NCBI RefSeq assembly: GCF_022811725.1
Contig: NZ_CP094527.1
Span: 7,874,001-7,938,000, forward strand
Direction: 5' to 3'
Length of the DNA stretch: 64,000 nucleotides
Source of the DNA: Mucilaginibacter sp. SMC90
GTDB taxonomy: Bacteria > Bacteroidota > Bacteroidia > Sphingobacteriales > Sphingobacteriaceae
The position numbers and the translations under genes were made by a program. Positions 1 through 9,404 of this stretch are shown piece by piece. Below the pieces are notes generated by a model that was not told the origin of the DNA, searched no databases, and was given only the letters and a program-made list of their open reading frames with translations. Position 1 is the stretch's first letter; the number at the start of each line of letters is the position of its first letter.

Positions 1-2
1 TC

Positions 3-1592
3 TACCAGTTAAAAGTTGATTTTTTCACAAAGGTATCTCACGAAATACGTACACCGCTGAGCCTGATCCTGGCCCCTGTCGAAAAAATACTCGAACAGGT
101 AACTGATAATCCTGTTATCAGCCGCCAATTGAACCTCATAAAACAAAGTACCGACAGGCTATTAAGATTGGTTAACGAATTATTGGATTTCCGTAAAATT
201 GAGAGCAGTCATCTTCAGCTAAGCATTGGCGAATACGATATTATAAGGTTTTGCTATAAAGTATTTGAGTCGTTTGAGCAATTGGCCGCAGCAAATAATA
301 TCAATTACCAATTTAAGACCAACATTCAGTCAGTTTTGTTGCATTTTGACCAACAGCAGTTTGAAAAGGTATTATATAACGTATTGTCAAACGCCTTTAA
401 ATTTACAACCACAGGCGGCGAAATAACATTGGCTATTGAACCCGGTCATCAAAAAATCGATATTATTATAACAGACAATGGCACCGGCATAGCTGCCGAA
501 TCAATACCTGATATATTCACCAATTTCTACCAGGTTAATGCAGCCTCAAAATCTCAGGGCTGGGGAATTGGACTGGCCCTTGCTAAAAACATAATCGAAC
601 TTCATAAAGGTAGCATTACGGTTAAGTCAACCCTCCAAACAGCACATCAAGCCGGCTGCACTGCATTTATCATTTCGCTATTAAAAGGCCATACCCATTT
701 TTCTGAAAAGGAGCTGCTAAATGTCATGGATTGCAACCATGATGTACAAACAGATATCACGGTTCCATCGCAAAGCGCAGCAACAACCCGGCAGGTTATC
801 CAAAAGGAACAGGCGATAATTTTGATTGTTGAAGATAATGATGACCTGCGCGGGTTTATCAGGGAAACCCTGTGCGGTTTATATACAGTTCACGAAGCTG
901 CAAACGGTGCCGATGGCTGGGGATTAGCTGCCAGCCTGATCCCCGATTTAATTATCAGTGATGTGGCTATGCCCTTAATGGATGGATTTGAGTTTTGCGC
1001 CAGGGTTAAATCAGATGACAGGACCAATCACATTCCTTTTATTATGCTTACCGCTAAGGTAGCTCAATCGCATCTTGTAAACGGATTAAAAACAGGTGCC
1101 GACGTTTACCTAACCAAGCCATTTAGCGTTCAGGTACTGCAGCTAAGTATCTCCAACCTATTACAGGCCCGTGAACGCCTGCGTCAAAAATATGCCAGGC
1201 AGATAACCCTGATGCCGCAGGATAAAGTAATTGAATCGCCTGATGAGATCTTTCTGAACAAGCTGATGCAAATAGTTGAAAAACACATGGAAGACCCCGG
1301 GTTTGATGTTAACCGGCTTGTAAAGGAAATAGGCATAAGCCAAACCGTGTTATACCGGAAAATTAAAGCGCTGACGGATTTAACCATTGTAGATTTCATC
1401 AAAACAACACGACTAAAACAAGCCGCTCTTCTGCTCGCTCAAAATAAACTCGGTATTGCCGAAGTAGCATATTCAGTAGGCTTTAACGACCGGAAATATT
1501 TCAGCCGCGAATTTAAGAAGCAGTTTGGCAAAGCCCCTGCCGATTATATTCAGAACAATGCCGGCACAGATAACGGCCCCGTTAACGCCTGA
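3..1592 (+). CDS. Hybrid two-component sensor kinase/AraC regulator (HTCS), 5' part outside window
   Basis: The reading frame is open from the window edge, so the gene starts upstream. The visible 529 residues begin in the HisKA domain. The H-box SHEIRTPL has its phospho-accepting His at visible residue 13. A HATPase domain follows (N-box around 127-135, then the GIAAES and GWGIGLALAK glycine boxes). A receiver domain occupies about 275-395, with the phospho-Asp in ISDVAMPLMDG near 320 and Lys in TKPF. The last 100 residues are an AraC-type double helix-turn-helix. This order is that of the one-protein two-component systems of Bacteroidota, which usually carry a periplasmic beta-propeller sensor upstream that cannot be seen here. 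It probably senses an extracellular ligand and activates a nearby operon. The family is secure; the ligand is unknown. Confidence 0.93.
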   Translation, partial: YQLKVDFFTKVSHEIRTPLSLILAPVEKILEQVTDNPVISRQLNLIKQSTDRLLRLVNELLDFRKIESSHLQLSIGEYDIIRFCYKVFESFEQLAAANNINYQFKTNIQSVLLHFDQQQFEKVLYNVLSNAFKFTTTGGEITLAIEPGHQKIDIIITDNGTGIAAESIPDIFTNFYQVNAASKSQGWGIGLALAKNIIELHKGSITVKSTLQTAHQAGCTAFIISLLKGHTHFSEKELLNVMDCNHDVQTDITVPSQSAATTRQVIQKEQAIILIVEDNDDLRGFIRETLCGLYTVHEAANGADGWGLAASLIPDLIISDVAMPLMDGFEFCARVKSDDRTNHIPFIMLTAKVAQSHLVNGLKTGADVYLTKPFSVQVLQLSISNLLQARERLRQKYARQITLMPQDKVIESPDEIFLNKLMQIVEKHMEDPGFDVNRLVKEIGISQTVLYRKIKALTDLTIVDFIKTTRLKQAALLLAQNKLGIAEVAYSVGFNDRKYFSREFKKQFGKAPADYIQNNAGTDNGPVNA

Positions 1593-1773
1593 TTTTACCC
1601 CAAAATCATCCATTGAATAATATTTACCCCTAAACAGGCGAATCTTTACCCCCTTTTGGCCATTGTGCCACACCATATTTGTATAGGGCGAACCCCAATT
1701 AGCTACCTGTTCAGCAACTACCATACGATGAGGTATTCGTCCCGTATCATGTATTCTTGTAATCTGTACCGTT
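1593..1773. other. Intergenic region before the GAF/sigma-54 activator
   Basis: A 181-nt gap. It holds repeated T-A-C-C-C(C) runs and a CATATTTG at 1674-1681, one base off the Bacteroidota -7 box. A TTTG lies only 15 nt upstream, which is shorter than the usual spacing, so I do not call a promoter. No terminator hairpin is evident after the kinase gene. Confidence 0.4.
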
Positions 1774-4700
1774 ATGACAGCGTTCTCCCCCCAATCATCA
1801 CCCCAGGAAAGCATTACAAACGATCTCTTGTTATTATTTGGTGCCGAGCTCGCCGCGGTTAAAAGCAAAGATCAATTAAGGCTTATCATTGATACCTGGC
1901 TAAAGGACATATTATTATTTAATCATTCAACCATATTCATTGTCAATTCAAAAGATGGTATTCTGTTTGATTTTACACTACCACCGGCCACTCCCGCCAA
2001 TAATTATCCGTTCAGGCCTACCCTGCTTGTTAAAGCGCGCAAGTCAGTTTTATCAGAAACAGGCCAGCGTTTATCACCACCTCATGTGCATGAGTTTATA
2101 GTTCCGGAAGCGGTTTCTGATTTCCGGGAAGGGCTGGTTATTCCGCTTATTCAGGGCGATAAACCAATTGGCTTTTGGGTAATGGCTTATAACAACAGCG
2201 CCACAGCGGCGCGGGAGCAGCAAACGCTTATCGGGTTAATCGCAAACCAATTTTCTATAGTAACGCAAATGCTCCTGGCAGAAGAAGCCTCTGTTGGGCG
2301 GGAGGCTGAATCCGAAATTATTCAATCATTGAATATCGATTTTGCATCGATAAAAGAAAAAAAAGACCTGCTCAAGATCATCCATTTTAAATTAAAAAGA
2401 CTATTTGAATTTGGGCACCAGTGGGTAGCGATTATCAATAACGATCAGCTCACCATGACATCTTTTTTACAGGATGAACATTCATGGGCCAGTAACCATG
2501 CCAAATATCAGCATGTCATCAACGCTAAATACGCTATTAACGATCGTGTTTTTAATAAGGTCCTTTTATCTAAAGAGCCATTTGTTTTTGACCTGCAACA
2601 GCTTTCCCAACGGTTGCCAATGCCCGAATACCTGGAGGTATTTTACGAAAGCGGCGTTACCCGCGTAGTTATGGTTGGGCTGCAGGTTGGCCTGCGCATT
2701 ATAGGTGTTTGGGCTATATGTTTGGTTGGTGAGCAAACTATGGATTGCCGGCAGCTTAACCTCATTAGCGGCATTGCCAACCAGTTATCAATTGCTGTAG
2801 ATAACATTATCATTAATCAGTCAATAAAGCAAAAAGAAACCGAAGCAGAATTGCTGCTTAAACTGAGCTATGATATCAGTACAATACGCAATAAAAAAGA
2901 TCTTATCAGGGTGATCAATGCCGATCTACGTAAGATATTTGATTTTGAAAGTATCCTCATTTTTATGTTAAACGGAGATTATGATCAGGGCTCATTCATT
3001 CTTTCGTCGGCCCCTGATCATAGTGCTCTCAAACTGGACGGCCCCGCCAATATCAATGAACATACCCTGAACTGCCTGAGCAAGGTATTGCAAACCGAAG
3101 GTGCACAAGTGTTTGATATGGAGCAATTGTATCACCAGGAAACAAGTCCCGAATCTGTAAAACAGGAATTTAAAAACGGGATAAAAGAAAAAGTTGCCGT
3201 TAGCTTAAAAGATGGCGATAACTACATTGGTGTGTTCTGTGTAAACTCAACCGTAAAAGGCGGCTATACAGATCATGACCTTGAACTCATTAAAGGAGTG
3301 GCGTACCAGATCTCAACCGCAGTTTCAAACATTATTGCTAATGAAGAAATCTCAAGGCGCGAAGCCGAGCGGGAATTACTGCTGTCATTGAGTATCGATA
3401 TCGGCGCAGTCAGGGCTACCCATGAGCTTCTTTTCATGATGAATAACCGCTTTAAGGAAATGCTCGGTTTTACGCATACCGCCATCCTTACCATAAACAA
3501 AGATCGCTCGGCCGTACATGCGTTTTTAAAAGACCCCGAATCGAAAAGCAGAAATCACCCTCGTTATGAAGAGCTGAGCAAATCCGGCTTCCCTGCAAAC
3601 GATGGCATCCTCAACAAAGTGATCAATCAATCCAAACCAATATTGATTGATTTGAATACGTTTAACCAGGAAGCGGAGTTGCCGTTATATATGAAGGTAA
3701 ACCAGGAAAGCGGCATAAAACAAGCAGTTGTAGTAAGGCTTTCAAAAGGTGTGGAGATTTATGGCTTCTGGCTTATTTTTTTTGAAAATGAATGTATTAA
3801 CTATGGCAATAAACTTAATTTGATTGAAAGTTTGGCTAACCTGATTTCGGTAGCGGTGCTTAACATCATTGCCGATGAAAAAATCAACAACCAACTTAAC
3901 GAGATCAATAATTATAAACAACAGCTTGAAGAAGAAAAAACCTACCTGCGCGAAGAACTGGAAATAACCCATAATTATGCCGAAATTATAGGCGATAGTC
4001 CGGCTATGCAGCAAACCTTCAGGATGCTTACACAAGTTGGCCCTTCAGATAGCACCGTGCTTATCCTGGGTGAAACCGGAACCGGTAAAGAACTAATAGC
4101 GAGGGCAATCCACAACAATTCTCCACGCAAAAACAAAATGATGGTAAAAGTGAATTGTGCCGCACTGCCTTCAAATTTAATTGAGAGCGAATTATTTGGC
4201 CATGAACGGGGCAGCTTTACCGGGGCCATTGACAGGCGTGTGGGTAAGTTTGAGCTTGCAAACGGCGGCACACTGTTCCTTGATGAAATTGGCGAAATGC
4301 CGTTTGACCTTCAGGCCAAACTGTTACGCGCACTTCAGGAACGTGAAATTGAACGAATTGGTGGCAAGGGCGTTATTAAAATTGATGTAAGGATCATAGC
4401 GGCAACCAACAGACAATTGGAAAAGGAAATGGCAGAAGGCCGCTTCAGAAGCGACCTTTATTACCGCCTAAACATCTTCCCCATCGAAATCCCCCCTTTG
4501 CGGCACCGCAAAGAGGATATTCCCTTACTGGCAATGCATTTCATCAGTCGTTTTGCCAAAAAGGCCGGACGCAAAATCAAGATGATCAGTAAAAAAGCTC
4601 TTCTTGACATGCAGGCATACAATTGGCCGGGAAACATCAGGGAAATGGAACATCTCATTGAACGGAGTATTTTGTTATCAGAAGGAGATACCTTAAAAAC

Positions 4701-4932
4701 CATACATCTTTCTACCCTTAAAATTGGGGCACCTGCTGCAGCCGAGAAAAAGGATTTTGAAATCAAAACCATTGATGAAAACGAGCGGGCCCACATTATT
4801 AAAATACTTAAATACTGCAACGGAAGGGTTGGCGGGTTTCGCGGTGCTGCAGAATTGCTTGATGTGCCGGCGAGCACTCTTTTTTCGAAAATGAAAAAAC
4901 TGGGCATCAAAAAAAATACAAATACCAATTAA
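1774..4932 (+). CDS. Sigma-54-dependent activator with four GAF domains, AAA+ and Fis HTH
   Basis: A 1052-residue FhlA-like regulator. Four GAF-type modules lie in tandem at about 20-170, 185-355, 365-530 and 540-715. They share short signatures such as LLLSLSIDI and NIIANEE at their borders. A short coiled coil (about 720-750) leads into the sigma-54 interaction domain. That domain has Walker A GETGTGKE at about 766-773, an intact sigma-54-contacting loop GSFTGA at about 813-818 and Walker B GGTLFLDEIGEMP at about 831-843. A Fis-type helix-turn-helix forms the last 45 residues. Each GAF may bind a small molecule or another signal that releases the ATPase. The protein should remodel the RpoN holoenzyme to open promoters. 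The neighbouring gene encodes a second, degenerate AAA+ protein on the same strand. The target operon is not known. Confidence 0.93.
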   Translation: MTAFSPQSSPQESITNDLLLLFGAELAAVKSKDQLRLIIDTWLKDILLFNHSTIFIVNSKDGILFDFTLPPATPANNYPFRPTLLVKARKSVLSETGQRLSPPHVHEFIVPEAVSDFREGLVIPLIQGDKPIGFWVMAYNNSATAAREQQTLIGLIANQFSIVTQMLLAEEASVGREAESEIIQSLNIDFASIKEKKDLLKIIHFKLKRLFEFGHQWVAIINNDQLTMTSFLQDEHSWASNHAKYQHVINAKYAINDRVFNKVLLSKEPFVFDLQQLSQRLPMPEYLEVFYESGVTRVVMVGLQVGLRIIGVWAICLVGEQTMDCRQLNLISGIANQLSIAVDNIIINQSIKQKETEAELLLKLSYDISTIRNKKDLIRVINADLRKIFDFESILIFMLNGDYDQGSFILSSAPDHSALKLDGPANINEHTLNCLSKVLQTEGAQVFDMEQLYHQETSPESVKQEFKNGIKEKVAVSLKDGDNYIGVFCVNSTVKGGYTDHDLELIKGVAYQISTAVSNIIANEEISRREAERELLLSLSIDIGAVRATHELLFMMNNRFKEMLGFTHTAILTINKDRSAVHAFLKDPESKSRNHPRYEELSKSGFPANDGILNKVINQSKPILIDLNTFNQEAELPLYMKVNQESGIKQAVVVRLSKGVEIYGFWLIFFENECINYGNKLNLIESLANLISVAVLNIIADEKINNQLNEINNYKQQLEEEKTYLREELEITHNYAEIIGDSPAMQQTFRMLTQVGPSDSTVLILGETGTGKELIARAIHNNSPRKNKMMVKVNCAALPSNLIESELFGHERGSFTGAIDRRVGKFELANGGTLFLDEIGEMPFDLQAKLLRALQEREIERIGGKGVIKIDVRIIAATNRQLEKEMAEGRFRSDLYYRLNIFPIEIPPLRHRKEDIPLLAMHFISRFAKKAGRKIKMISKKALLDMQAYNWPGNIREMEHLIERSILLSEGDTLKTIHLSTLKIGAPAAAEKKDFEIKTIDENERAHIIKILKYCNGRVGGFRGAAELLDVPASTLFSKMKKLGIKKNTNTN

Positions 4933-4987
4933 CAATATACTTTTTTAAACATCTGCAGTAAACCAGTAACCTATACCCTTATCTGTA

Positions 4988-6175
4988 ATGATGAAAATCA
5001 AATTGCTGATTGTTGATAACCCGGTTACAGAAGTCAACCGCCTTAAAATAATACTAAAAAACACAGGCTATCTTGTTTCCCAAATAGCGGGTTCGGTGCA
5101 AGAGGGCTTAACTCTAATGGCTCATGATAACCCAAACTTAGTTTTATTGGATGCTGGCATCGCAGAAACCCCAAACGGTTTAAATTTTGCAGACATCTTA
5201 ACTAAAAAAAAGATAGCGTTTGTTTATTTATCGCCTGATGCAAGCAAGCTTATACTCAGCATAGCAAAGCCAAACAGCGCTTATGGTATTTTAGTAAAAC
5301 CTTTTCGCAAAAAGGATGTGTTGATTATGCTTGATGTAGCAACTTATGTGCACCGGCAAAAAACACTCAAACCCCGTATTGCGGTCGCTTTATCTTCTAC
5401 ACCACAACAGCGGGTTTTTGAAAACATTATTGGTAAAAGCCAAACTTTCTTGGATGCGTTGAAAAAGGCAAATATGGCGGGCTTATCTAACATGCCTATA
5501 CTTATTCAGGGCGAAAGCGGAACCGGAAAAGAATTGATTGCAAGGGCCATTCACGAGTTATCCGCAAGAAAAGCAGGGCCGCTTATAGTGATCAACTGCG
5601 CAACGCTGGCCCCGGGATTGGTTGAACCGGAAATGTACGGCTATGAAAAAAACCCATTTAACGGCATGCCGGAACAGCGGATAGGCAAACTTGAGCAGGC
5701 TAATGGGGGCACCATTTTACTGGATGAAATTGCAGAATTACCAATAACCTTTCAGGCTAAGTTTGTACGGGGCCTGCTGGAACAAAAGGTTAAACCAATT
5801 GGCGGCAAAAAACGCATCATAAATGTGCGTGTAATTGCTATTACAAACCATAAGCTGGAAGATGAAATACAACGGGGGCGCTTCAGGATAGATCTATATT
5901 ATTATCTTAATATCACTCCAATTGCTCTGCCCTCCCTTCGTAACCGCAAGGAGGATATTTCACTACTGGCAAAATACTTTGTTGCCTTATTTGCAAACAA
6001 GGCAAACAAACAGATCATAGGCCTGTCTGACGATGCCCTTATCTCGCTTAACAATCATCTGTGGCCAGGAAACGTCAGGGAGCTAAAAAACCTGATGGAA
6101 AGATGCGTGCTGCTCGCAAACAGTACTGTAATTAACTCGGTGTTCCCTCCTGCCGATAAAGATAGCCTTCATTAA
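4988..6175 (+). CDS. Receiver-AAA+ (NtrC-like) protein with altered GAFTGA loop and no DNA-binding domain
   Basis: 395 residues. The N-terminal receiver (about 4-120) keeps the phospho-Asp (LVLLDAG, residue 55), Ser (YLSPDA) and Lys (VKPF). The usual acidic pair near the N-terminus is reduced to VDN. The central AAA+ domain has an intact Walker A (GESGTGKE, about 175-182) and Walker B (ILLDEIAE). The loop that contacts sigma-54, normally GAFTGA, reads NPFNGM (about 222-227). In the segment normally FRxDLYYRLN the second arginine is tyrosine (YYYLN, about 305). The protein ends just after the AAA+ lid, so the Fis domain is absent. By family knowledge it could still bind ATP and assemble, but is unlikely to activate sigma-54 normally. 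A partner or inhibitor of the upstream activator is my inference. Confidence 0.85.
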   Translation: MMKIKLLIVDNPVTEVNRLKIILKNTGYLVSQIAGSVQEGLTLMAHDNPNLVLLDAGIAETPNGLNFADILTKKKIAFVYLSPDASKLILSIAKPNSAYGILVKPFRKKDVLIMLDVATYVHRQKTLKPRIAVALSSTPQQRVFENIIGKSQTFLDALKKANMAGLSNMPILIQGESGTGKELIARAIHELSARKAGPLIVINCATLAPGLVEPEMYGYEKNPFNGMPEQRIGKLEQANGGTILLDEIAELPITFQAKFVRGLLEQKVKPIGGKKRIINVRVIAITNHKLEDEIQRGRFRIDLYYYLNITPIALPSLRNRKEDISLLAKYFVALFANKANKQIIGLSDDALISLNNHLWPGNVRELKNLMERCVLLANSTVINSVFPPADKDSLH

Positions 6176-6569
6176 ACGCGGTATGATCCCTCCCCTCTTT
6201 ACTCTTTGCATCCCCTTCATTTGTCCTCTTTAAATCGCCGGTGAATATTGCAACGACAATTAACGTATCTGCGACATTCCGTTATGCAATTCGCATCAAC
6301 ACAACTACAAACTGCTTAAAATCAACAACTTAAACAGATGGCATAATTGTTATTTGATATCGGTTATGTTACTCCCGGTTATCGACATATCAAACCACGA
6401 TGAATAAAATGAAAACTTATACATATAACCCTTACCCTGCATTGGTTTGCTTATTTGTGAAGGATTTGTCCAAGTCTTTGACCCTTTTGTCCATGTTGGC
6501 GCACCCTGTATAAGGCTAATTTTGAACTATCAAAACAATCAGAACATACACATTTAAATAAAAAACAAT
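6176..6569. other. Intergenic region before the small-enzyme run
   Basis: 394 nt without a gene. An 8-bp inverted pair TTTGATAT/ATATCAAA flanks a 26-nt spacer around 6352-6394. A promoter is called near the 3' end. I looked for a -24/-12 sigma-54 promoter because of the upstream regulators, and the best match lacks the -12 GC. Confidence 0.4.
6496..6524 (+). promoter_or_regulatory. Bacteroidota-type promoter (TTG-N18-TAATTTTG)
   Basis: The -7 box TAATTTTG at 6517-6524 matches TAnnTTTG exactly, with a TTG 18 nt upstream, in the spacing range known for Bacteroidota sigma-A. It ends 45 nt before the ATG of the AhpD-like gene and is the likely main promoter of the following genes. Confidence 0.5.
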
Positions 6570-7109
6570 ATGAAAACTATAACAGTGCCAGCATTTGAAC
6601 AGGTAAGTCCCGAAGCACAAGCTTTGTTTGAACAAATGAAAAAACGCATTGGCAAAGTGCCAAACCTTTACGCAACTATAGGTTATTCGGTACATGCACT
6701 TAAAGCATTTCTTGATTTTGAAGGCGAATTGAACCACGGCGTTTTTAACGGCAAGGAGCGCGAAGCCATAGCCCTGGTAGTTTCTGAAATAAACCATTGC
6801 GAATACTGTTTGGCAGGACACACCCTGGCCGCAATCAAAAACGGGTTTTCACAGGCAGATACTATCAGTATCAGGAAAGGGGCAATTGCCGACTCAAAAC
6901 TTGACGCTGTCATTAAACTTGCAAAATCGGTTACAGAAACAAAAGGGCACCCTGAAGAACAATATCTCGAAGCATTTTACAACGCAGGCTTTAATGAAGC
7001 AGCCCTGATGGAGCTTATCGGCCTGGTTACTGTAAGGGTATTTACCAATTATGTATTTGCTACCACAAATATCCCGGTTGATTTTCCTGCTGCACCACAA
7101 TTAAACTAA
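6570..7109 (+). CDS. AhpD/carboxymuconolactone decarboxylase family peroxidase-like protein
   Basis: 179 residues, all-alpha, with the AhpD signature EINHCEYCLAGH around residues 71-82. That gives the CxxC redox pair plus the following His used in peroxide reduction or disulfide relay. Members of this family use a thiol pair to reduce alkyl hydroperoxides, often with a lipoyl or thioredoxin partner, in the cytoplasm. It is the first gene of a run of small enzymes, 27 nt ahead of the DUF302 gene. It follows a good -7 promoter box. Exact substrate unknown; carboxymuconolactone decarboxylase activity is unlikely because the redox cysteines are present. Confidence 0.88.
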   Translation: MKTITVPAFEQVSPEAQALFEQMKKRIGKVPNLYATIGYSVHALKAFLDFEGELNHGVFNGKEREAIALVVSEINHCEYCLAGHTLAAIKNGFSQADTISIRKGAIADSKLDAVIKLAKSVTETKGHPEEQYLEAFYNAGFNEAALMELIGLVTVRVFTNYVFATTNIPVDFPAAPQLN

Positions 7110-7136
7110 CATTTCCCATATCAGCATCAAAACCAC

Positions 7137-7523
7137 ATGAAAAATAACGGAGTGATCATTCGTCGCAGTTTATTGCCTGTGAAAGAAACCATCGATAAGT
7201 TATCAGAGGCATTATCTAAAAATGGTGTAACTATTTATACACGGATTAACCAGCAGGCTGAAGCCGCCAAAGCAGGCATCAAACTAAACCCGCTGGAGTT
7301 TATTCTTTTCGGCAATCCTAAACGCGGAGGTGAAGTAATGCAGGAAAACCCTGTTGCCGCACTTGACCTCCCCTTAAAGATCATTGCCTGGCAGGATGAT
7401 GAGCTTAAAACATGGGTTTACTACAATGATGCCGTTTATCTGCAGTCAAGGTTTATGCTTAGTAACGAGGTAACCGAATTAATTGATATGGACCCTGTCG
7501 TGATCCGGGTACTGCAACAATAA
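7137..7523 (+). CDS. DUF302 family protein
   Basis: 128 residues matching the DUF302 (TT1751-like) fold by pattern. It has a conserved start (GVIIRRSLLPVKETIDKL), a central FGNPKRGGEVMQENP segment, the LDLPLKIIAWQD segment, and a short tail. No signal peptide or membrane span, so cytoplasmic. The biochemical role of the family is not established; members are often found with redox or stress genes, as here between an AhpD-like peroxidase and an NTF2-like protein. Probably co-transcribed, with 27-nt gaps on both sides. Confidence 0.8.
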   Translation: MKNNGVIIRRSLLPVKETIDKLSEALSKNGVTIYTRINQQAEAAKAGIKLNPLEFILFGNPKRGGEVMQENPVAALDLPLKIIAWQDDELKTWVYYNDAVYLQSRFMLSNEVTELIDMDPVVIRVLQQ

Positions 7524-7550
7524 ATAACATTATCCATACAAACTTTAATC

Positions 7551-8429
7551 ATGGAAAATACAAATAACGATAGGGCTACTGAAACTGTACCCGACAGTTC
7601 AAAACTGATCATAGCCGATCAGTTTTTAAAAGCTTTAACTACTAAAGACTGGGACTTGCTTCGTAGTGTTATAACAGATGATATCACCTGGACTTTGCCC
7701 GGCGACAGCAGCGTATCAGGAAAAGTTACCGGTATCGATGCCGTAGTTAAAACCGCGACGATTATTATGAATTTTGGCGTGGCCCTGAAATTAAATCATT
7801 ACATGATAGCCTTAAAAGGCGTAGCGTTATCACTCCGCGGGCAGGCAAACCAAAACGAGCTTAAACTCGACCAGCCCCTGGCTATTACATGCTCAATATC
7901 AGGCGGCAAAATCAAAGCCATAAATACTTACGTTTTAGATACTGCGCAAATTAACGCCTTTTTTACTACTCAAAACCTTGACCTTCTTGAAGCTACCGTT
8001 ATCCTTGGCGATAAACCAGAACCGGTAACAAACAACGAAAGCCAAAAATTTGCGTTAGCCAACACATTTATTACCGCTCTGAAAGGTAATGACTGGGATG
8101 CCATGCGTTCCATCATGTTTGAAAACCTAACCTGGACACTTCCCGGCACAAGCATCTTATCGGGTTTGGCAAATGGCGTTAACGCAGTGGTTAAAAGAGC
8201 TCAATCATTAAAGCAATTTGGGGTGATGTTTCAGTTGCAGCATATCATTTACGGCATGAATGGCTTTACCCTTTTACTGCATAATACAGCCAAACGAAAC
8301 GAGCTTATCCTTGACGAATATGTGGCCATTGTTTTTGATGTAAAGGATGGCAAAATTGAAGCTATGACAACCTACCTGTCAGACGTTGAGGGAATTGAGC
8401 GGTTTTTTATTCATGGTATAATCGACTAA
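7551..8429 (+). CDS. Tandem NTF2/SnoaL-like two-domain protein
   Basis: 292 residues made of two related NTF2-like cone domains, about 15-145 and 160-290. The repeats align visibly. Both hold a KDWD/NDWD segment, TWTLPG followed by S-x-SG, V-N-A-V/I-D-A-V before VVK, and a late segment on K-I-(K/E)-A-(I/M)-T-Y. The gene has therefore arisen by internal duplication. NTF2-like domains bind small hydrophobic ligands or act as isomerases, cyclases or hydrolases; no catalytic acid pair stands out, so I do not assign a reaction. No signal peptide. It sits in the small-enzyme run with a 24-nt gap to the next gene. Confidence 0.78.
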   Translation: MENTNNDRATETVPDSSKLIIADQFLKALTTKDWDLLRSVITDDITWTLPGDSSVSGKVTGIDAVVKTATIIMNFGVALKLNHYMIALKGVALSLRGQANQNELKLDQPLAITCSISGGKIKAINTYVLDTAQINAFFTTQNLDLLEATVILGDKPEPVTNNESQKFALANTFITALKGNDWDAMRSIMFENLTWTLPGTSILSGLANGVNAVVKRAQSLKQFGVMFQLQHIIYGMNGFTLLLHNTAKRNELILDEYVAIVFDVKDGKIEAMTTYLSDVEGIERFFIHGIID

Positions 8430-8453
8430 CCCTTCGCATAATAATAAATAGTT

Positions 8454-9320
8454 ATGAAAATCTTGAAAATTACTATAGGGCTGCTTTTAATAGTTGCAAC
8501 AACAGTAAGCGCCCAAAAAACAAAAAGCATTCAATGGATTGGCGGCCCAACCTATGTACTCCATTTAGGCAGTTTCAAAATATTGACCGATCCTATGTTA
8601 AGTCCCAAAGGCGACTCAGCATTCATCATTAAACAGCATCCTACCACCGGGCAGCTAAACGCCCCGGTTACCAGGCTCATAGCCCCCGCTACTTTTGATA
8701 TGAACAATATTGATGTGCTGCTGATCAGTCATCCCCATGCCGATCATATTGATAAGCAAGCCATCGCAGCATTATCTAAAAGCCTTCATTTGGTTGGCCC
8801 CGCCATTAACGAAACAGTTTTTAAAGACTGGGGATGGACAGATATTACCGGCCTTAACTGGGGTGATAGCACTGTAATAAAAAAGGATAATGAATCGCTT
8901 AGTATCACTGCCGTTGAGGCGCATCATGCAGCAAATGATCCGCTTAAAACCCAATTGGGCAAAGGAAACGGATACATCATTACCTACCACAACGGAAAAA
9001 CCTTATACCGTATTTACTGGACAGGAGATACCGTATGGTTTGACGAAATAGCCACCTATACCAAATACGGAAAAATCAATTTGCTGGTGCCTGATATGGG
9101 CTCGGTTGGCTCTGATGGAGCTATCGGCCGCCGTGGTTTAAATGCAGCCGACGGCCTTCACATTGCCCGGTCTCTTAACCCGGAAATGATCATCCCTGTT
9201 CATCACAGTACTTTTTCAATGTATGTTGAACCAATATCGGTTTTAAAGGATACGCTAAGCAAAACCGAATTTGGCAAACGTTTGCACATTCTTAAAACCG
9301 GGCAAACATTCAAACTATAA
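8454..9320 (+). CDS. Secreted metallo-beta-lactamase-fold hydrolase (UlaG-like)
   Basis: 288 residues. A signal peptide (about 1-21, ending VSAQK) implies export to the periplasm. The fold signature is clear: SHPHADHID gives the HxHxDH metal site, EAHHAAND follows, YWTGDTVW supplies the metal-bridging Asp, and IPVHHSTF the last His. The arrangement belongs to the UlaG/L-ascorbate-6-phosphate lactonase-like branch rather than to true beta-lactamases. Substrate unknown. A cytoplasmic relative without a signal peptide occurs at 32032-32781 on the other strand, in a similar mix of genes. Confidence 0.85.
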   Translation: MKILKITIGLLLIVATTVSAQKTKSIQWIGGPTYVLHLGSFKILTDPMLSPKGDSAFIIKQHPTTGQLNAPVTRLIAPATFDMNNIDVLLISHPHADHIDKQAIAALSKSLHLVGPAINETVFKDWGWTDITGLNWGDSTVIKKDNESLSITAVEAHHAANDPLKTQLGKGNGYIITYHNGKTLYRIYWTGDTVWFDEIATYTKYGKINLLVPDMGSVGSDGAIGRRGLNAADGLHIARSLNPEMIIPVHHSTFSMYVEPISVLKDTLSKTEFGKRLHILKTGQTFKL

Positions 9321-9404
9321 ATGATTGATCCGGCAAAAATGACATCATATAACTGAAGCAGTTGAAATTAAAACAACATCATTAATTCATAAAAACATCT
9401 TACC

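Noticed and set aside
1655..1681. Promoter TTTG-N15-CATATTTG
   Set aside because: The spacing is too short and the first base of the -7 box is wrong; noted only in the intergenic entry.
1473..1868. A 131-codon minus-strand frame spanning the gap before the GAF gene
   Set aside because: It overlaps both flanking genes on the other strand and shows no recognisable domain.
6497..6511. Possible sigma-54 promoter TGGCGC...TGTAT
   Set aside because: The -12 GC is missing at the required distance, and a better -7 box lies just downstream.
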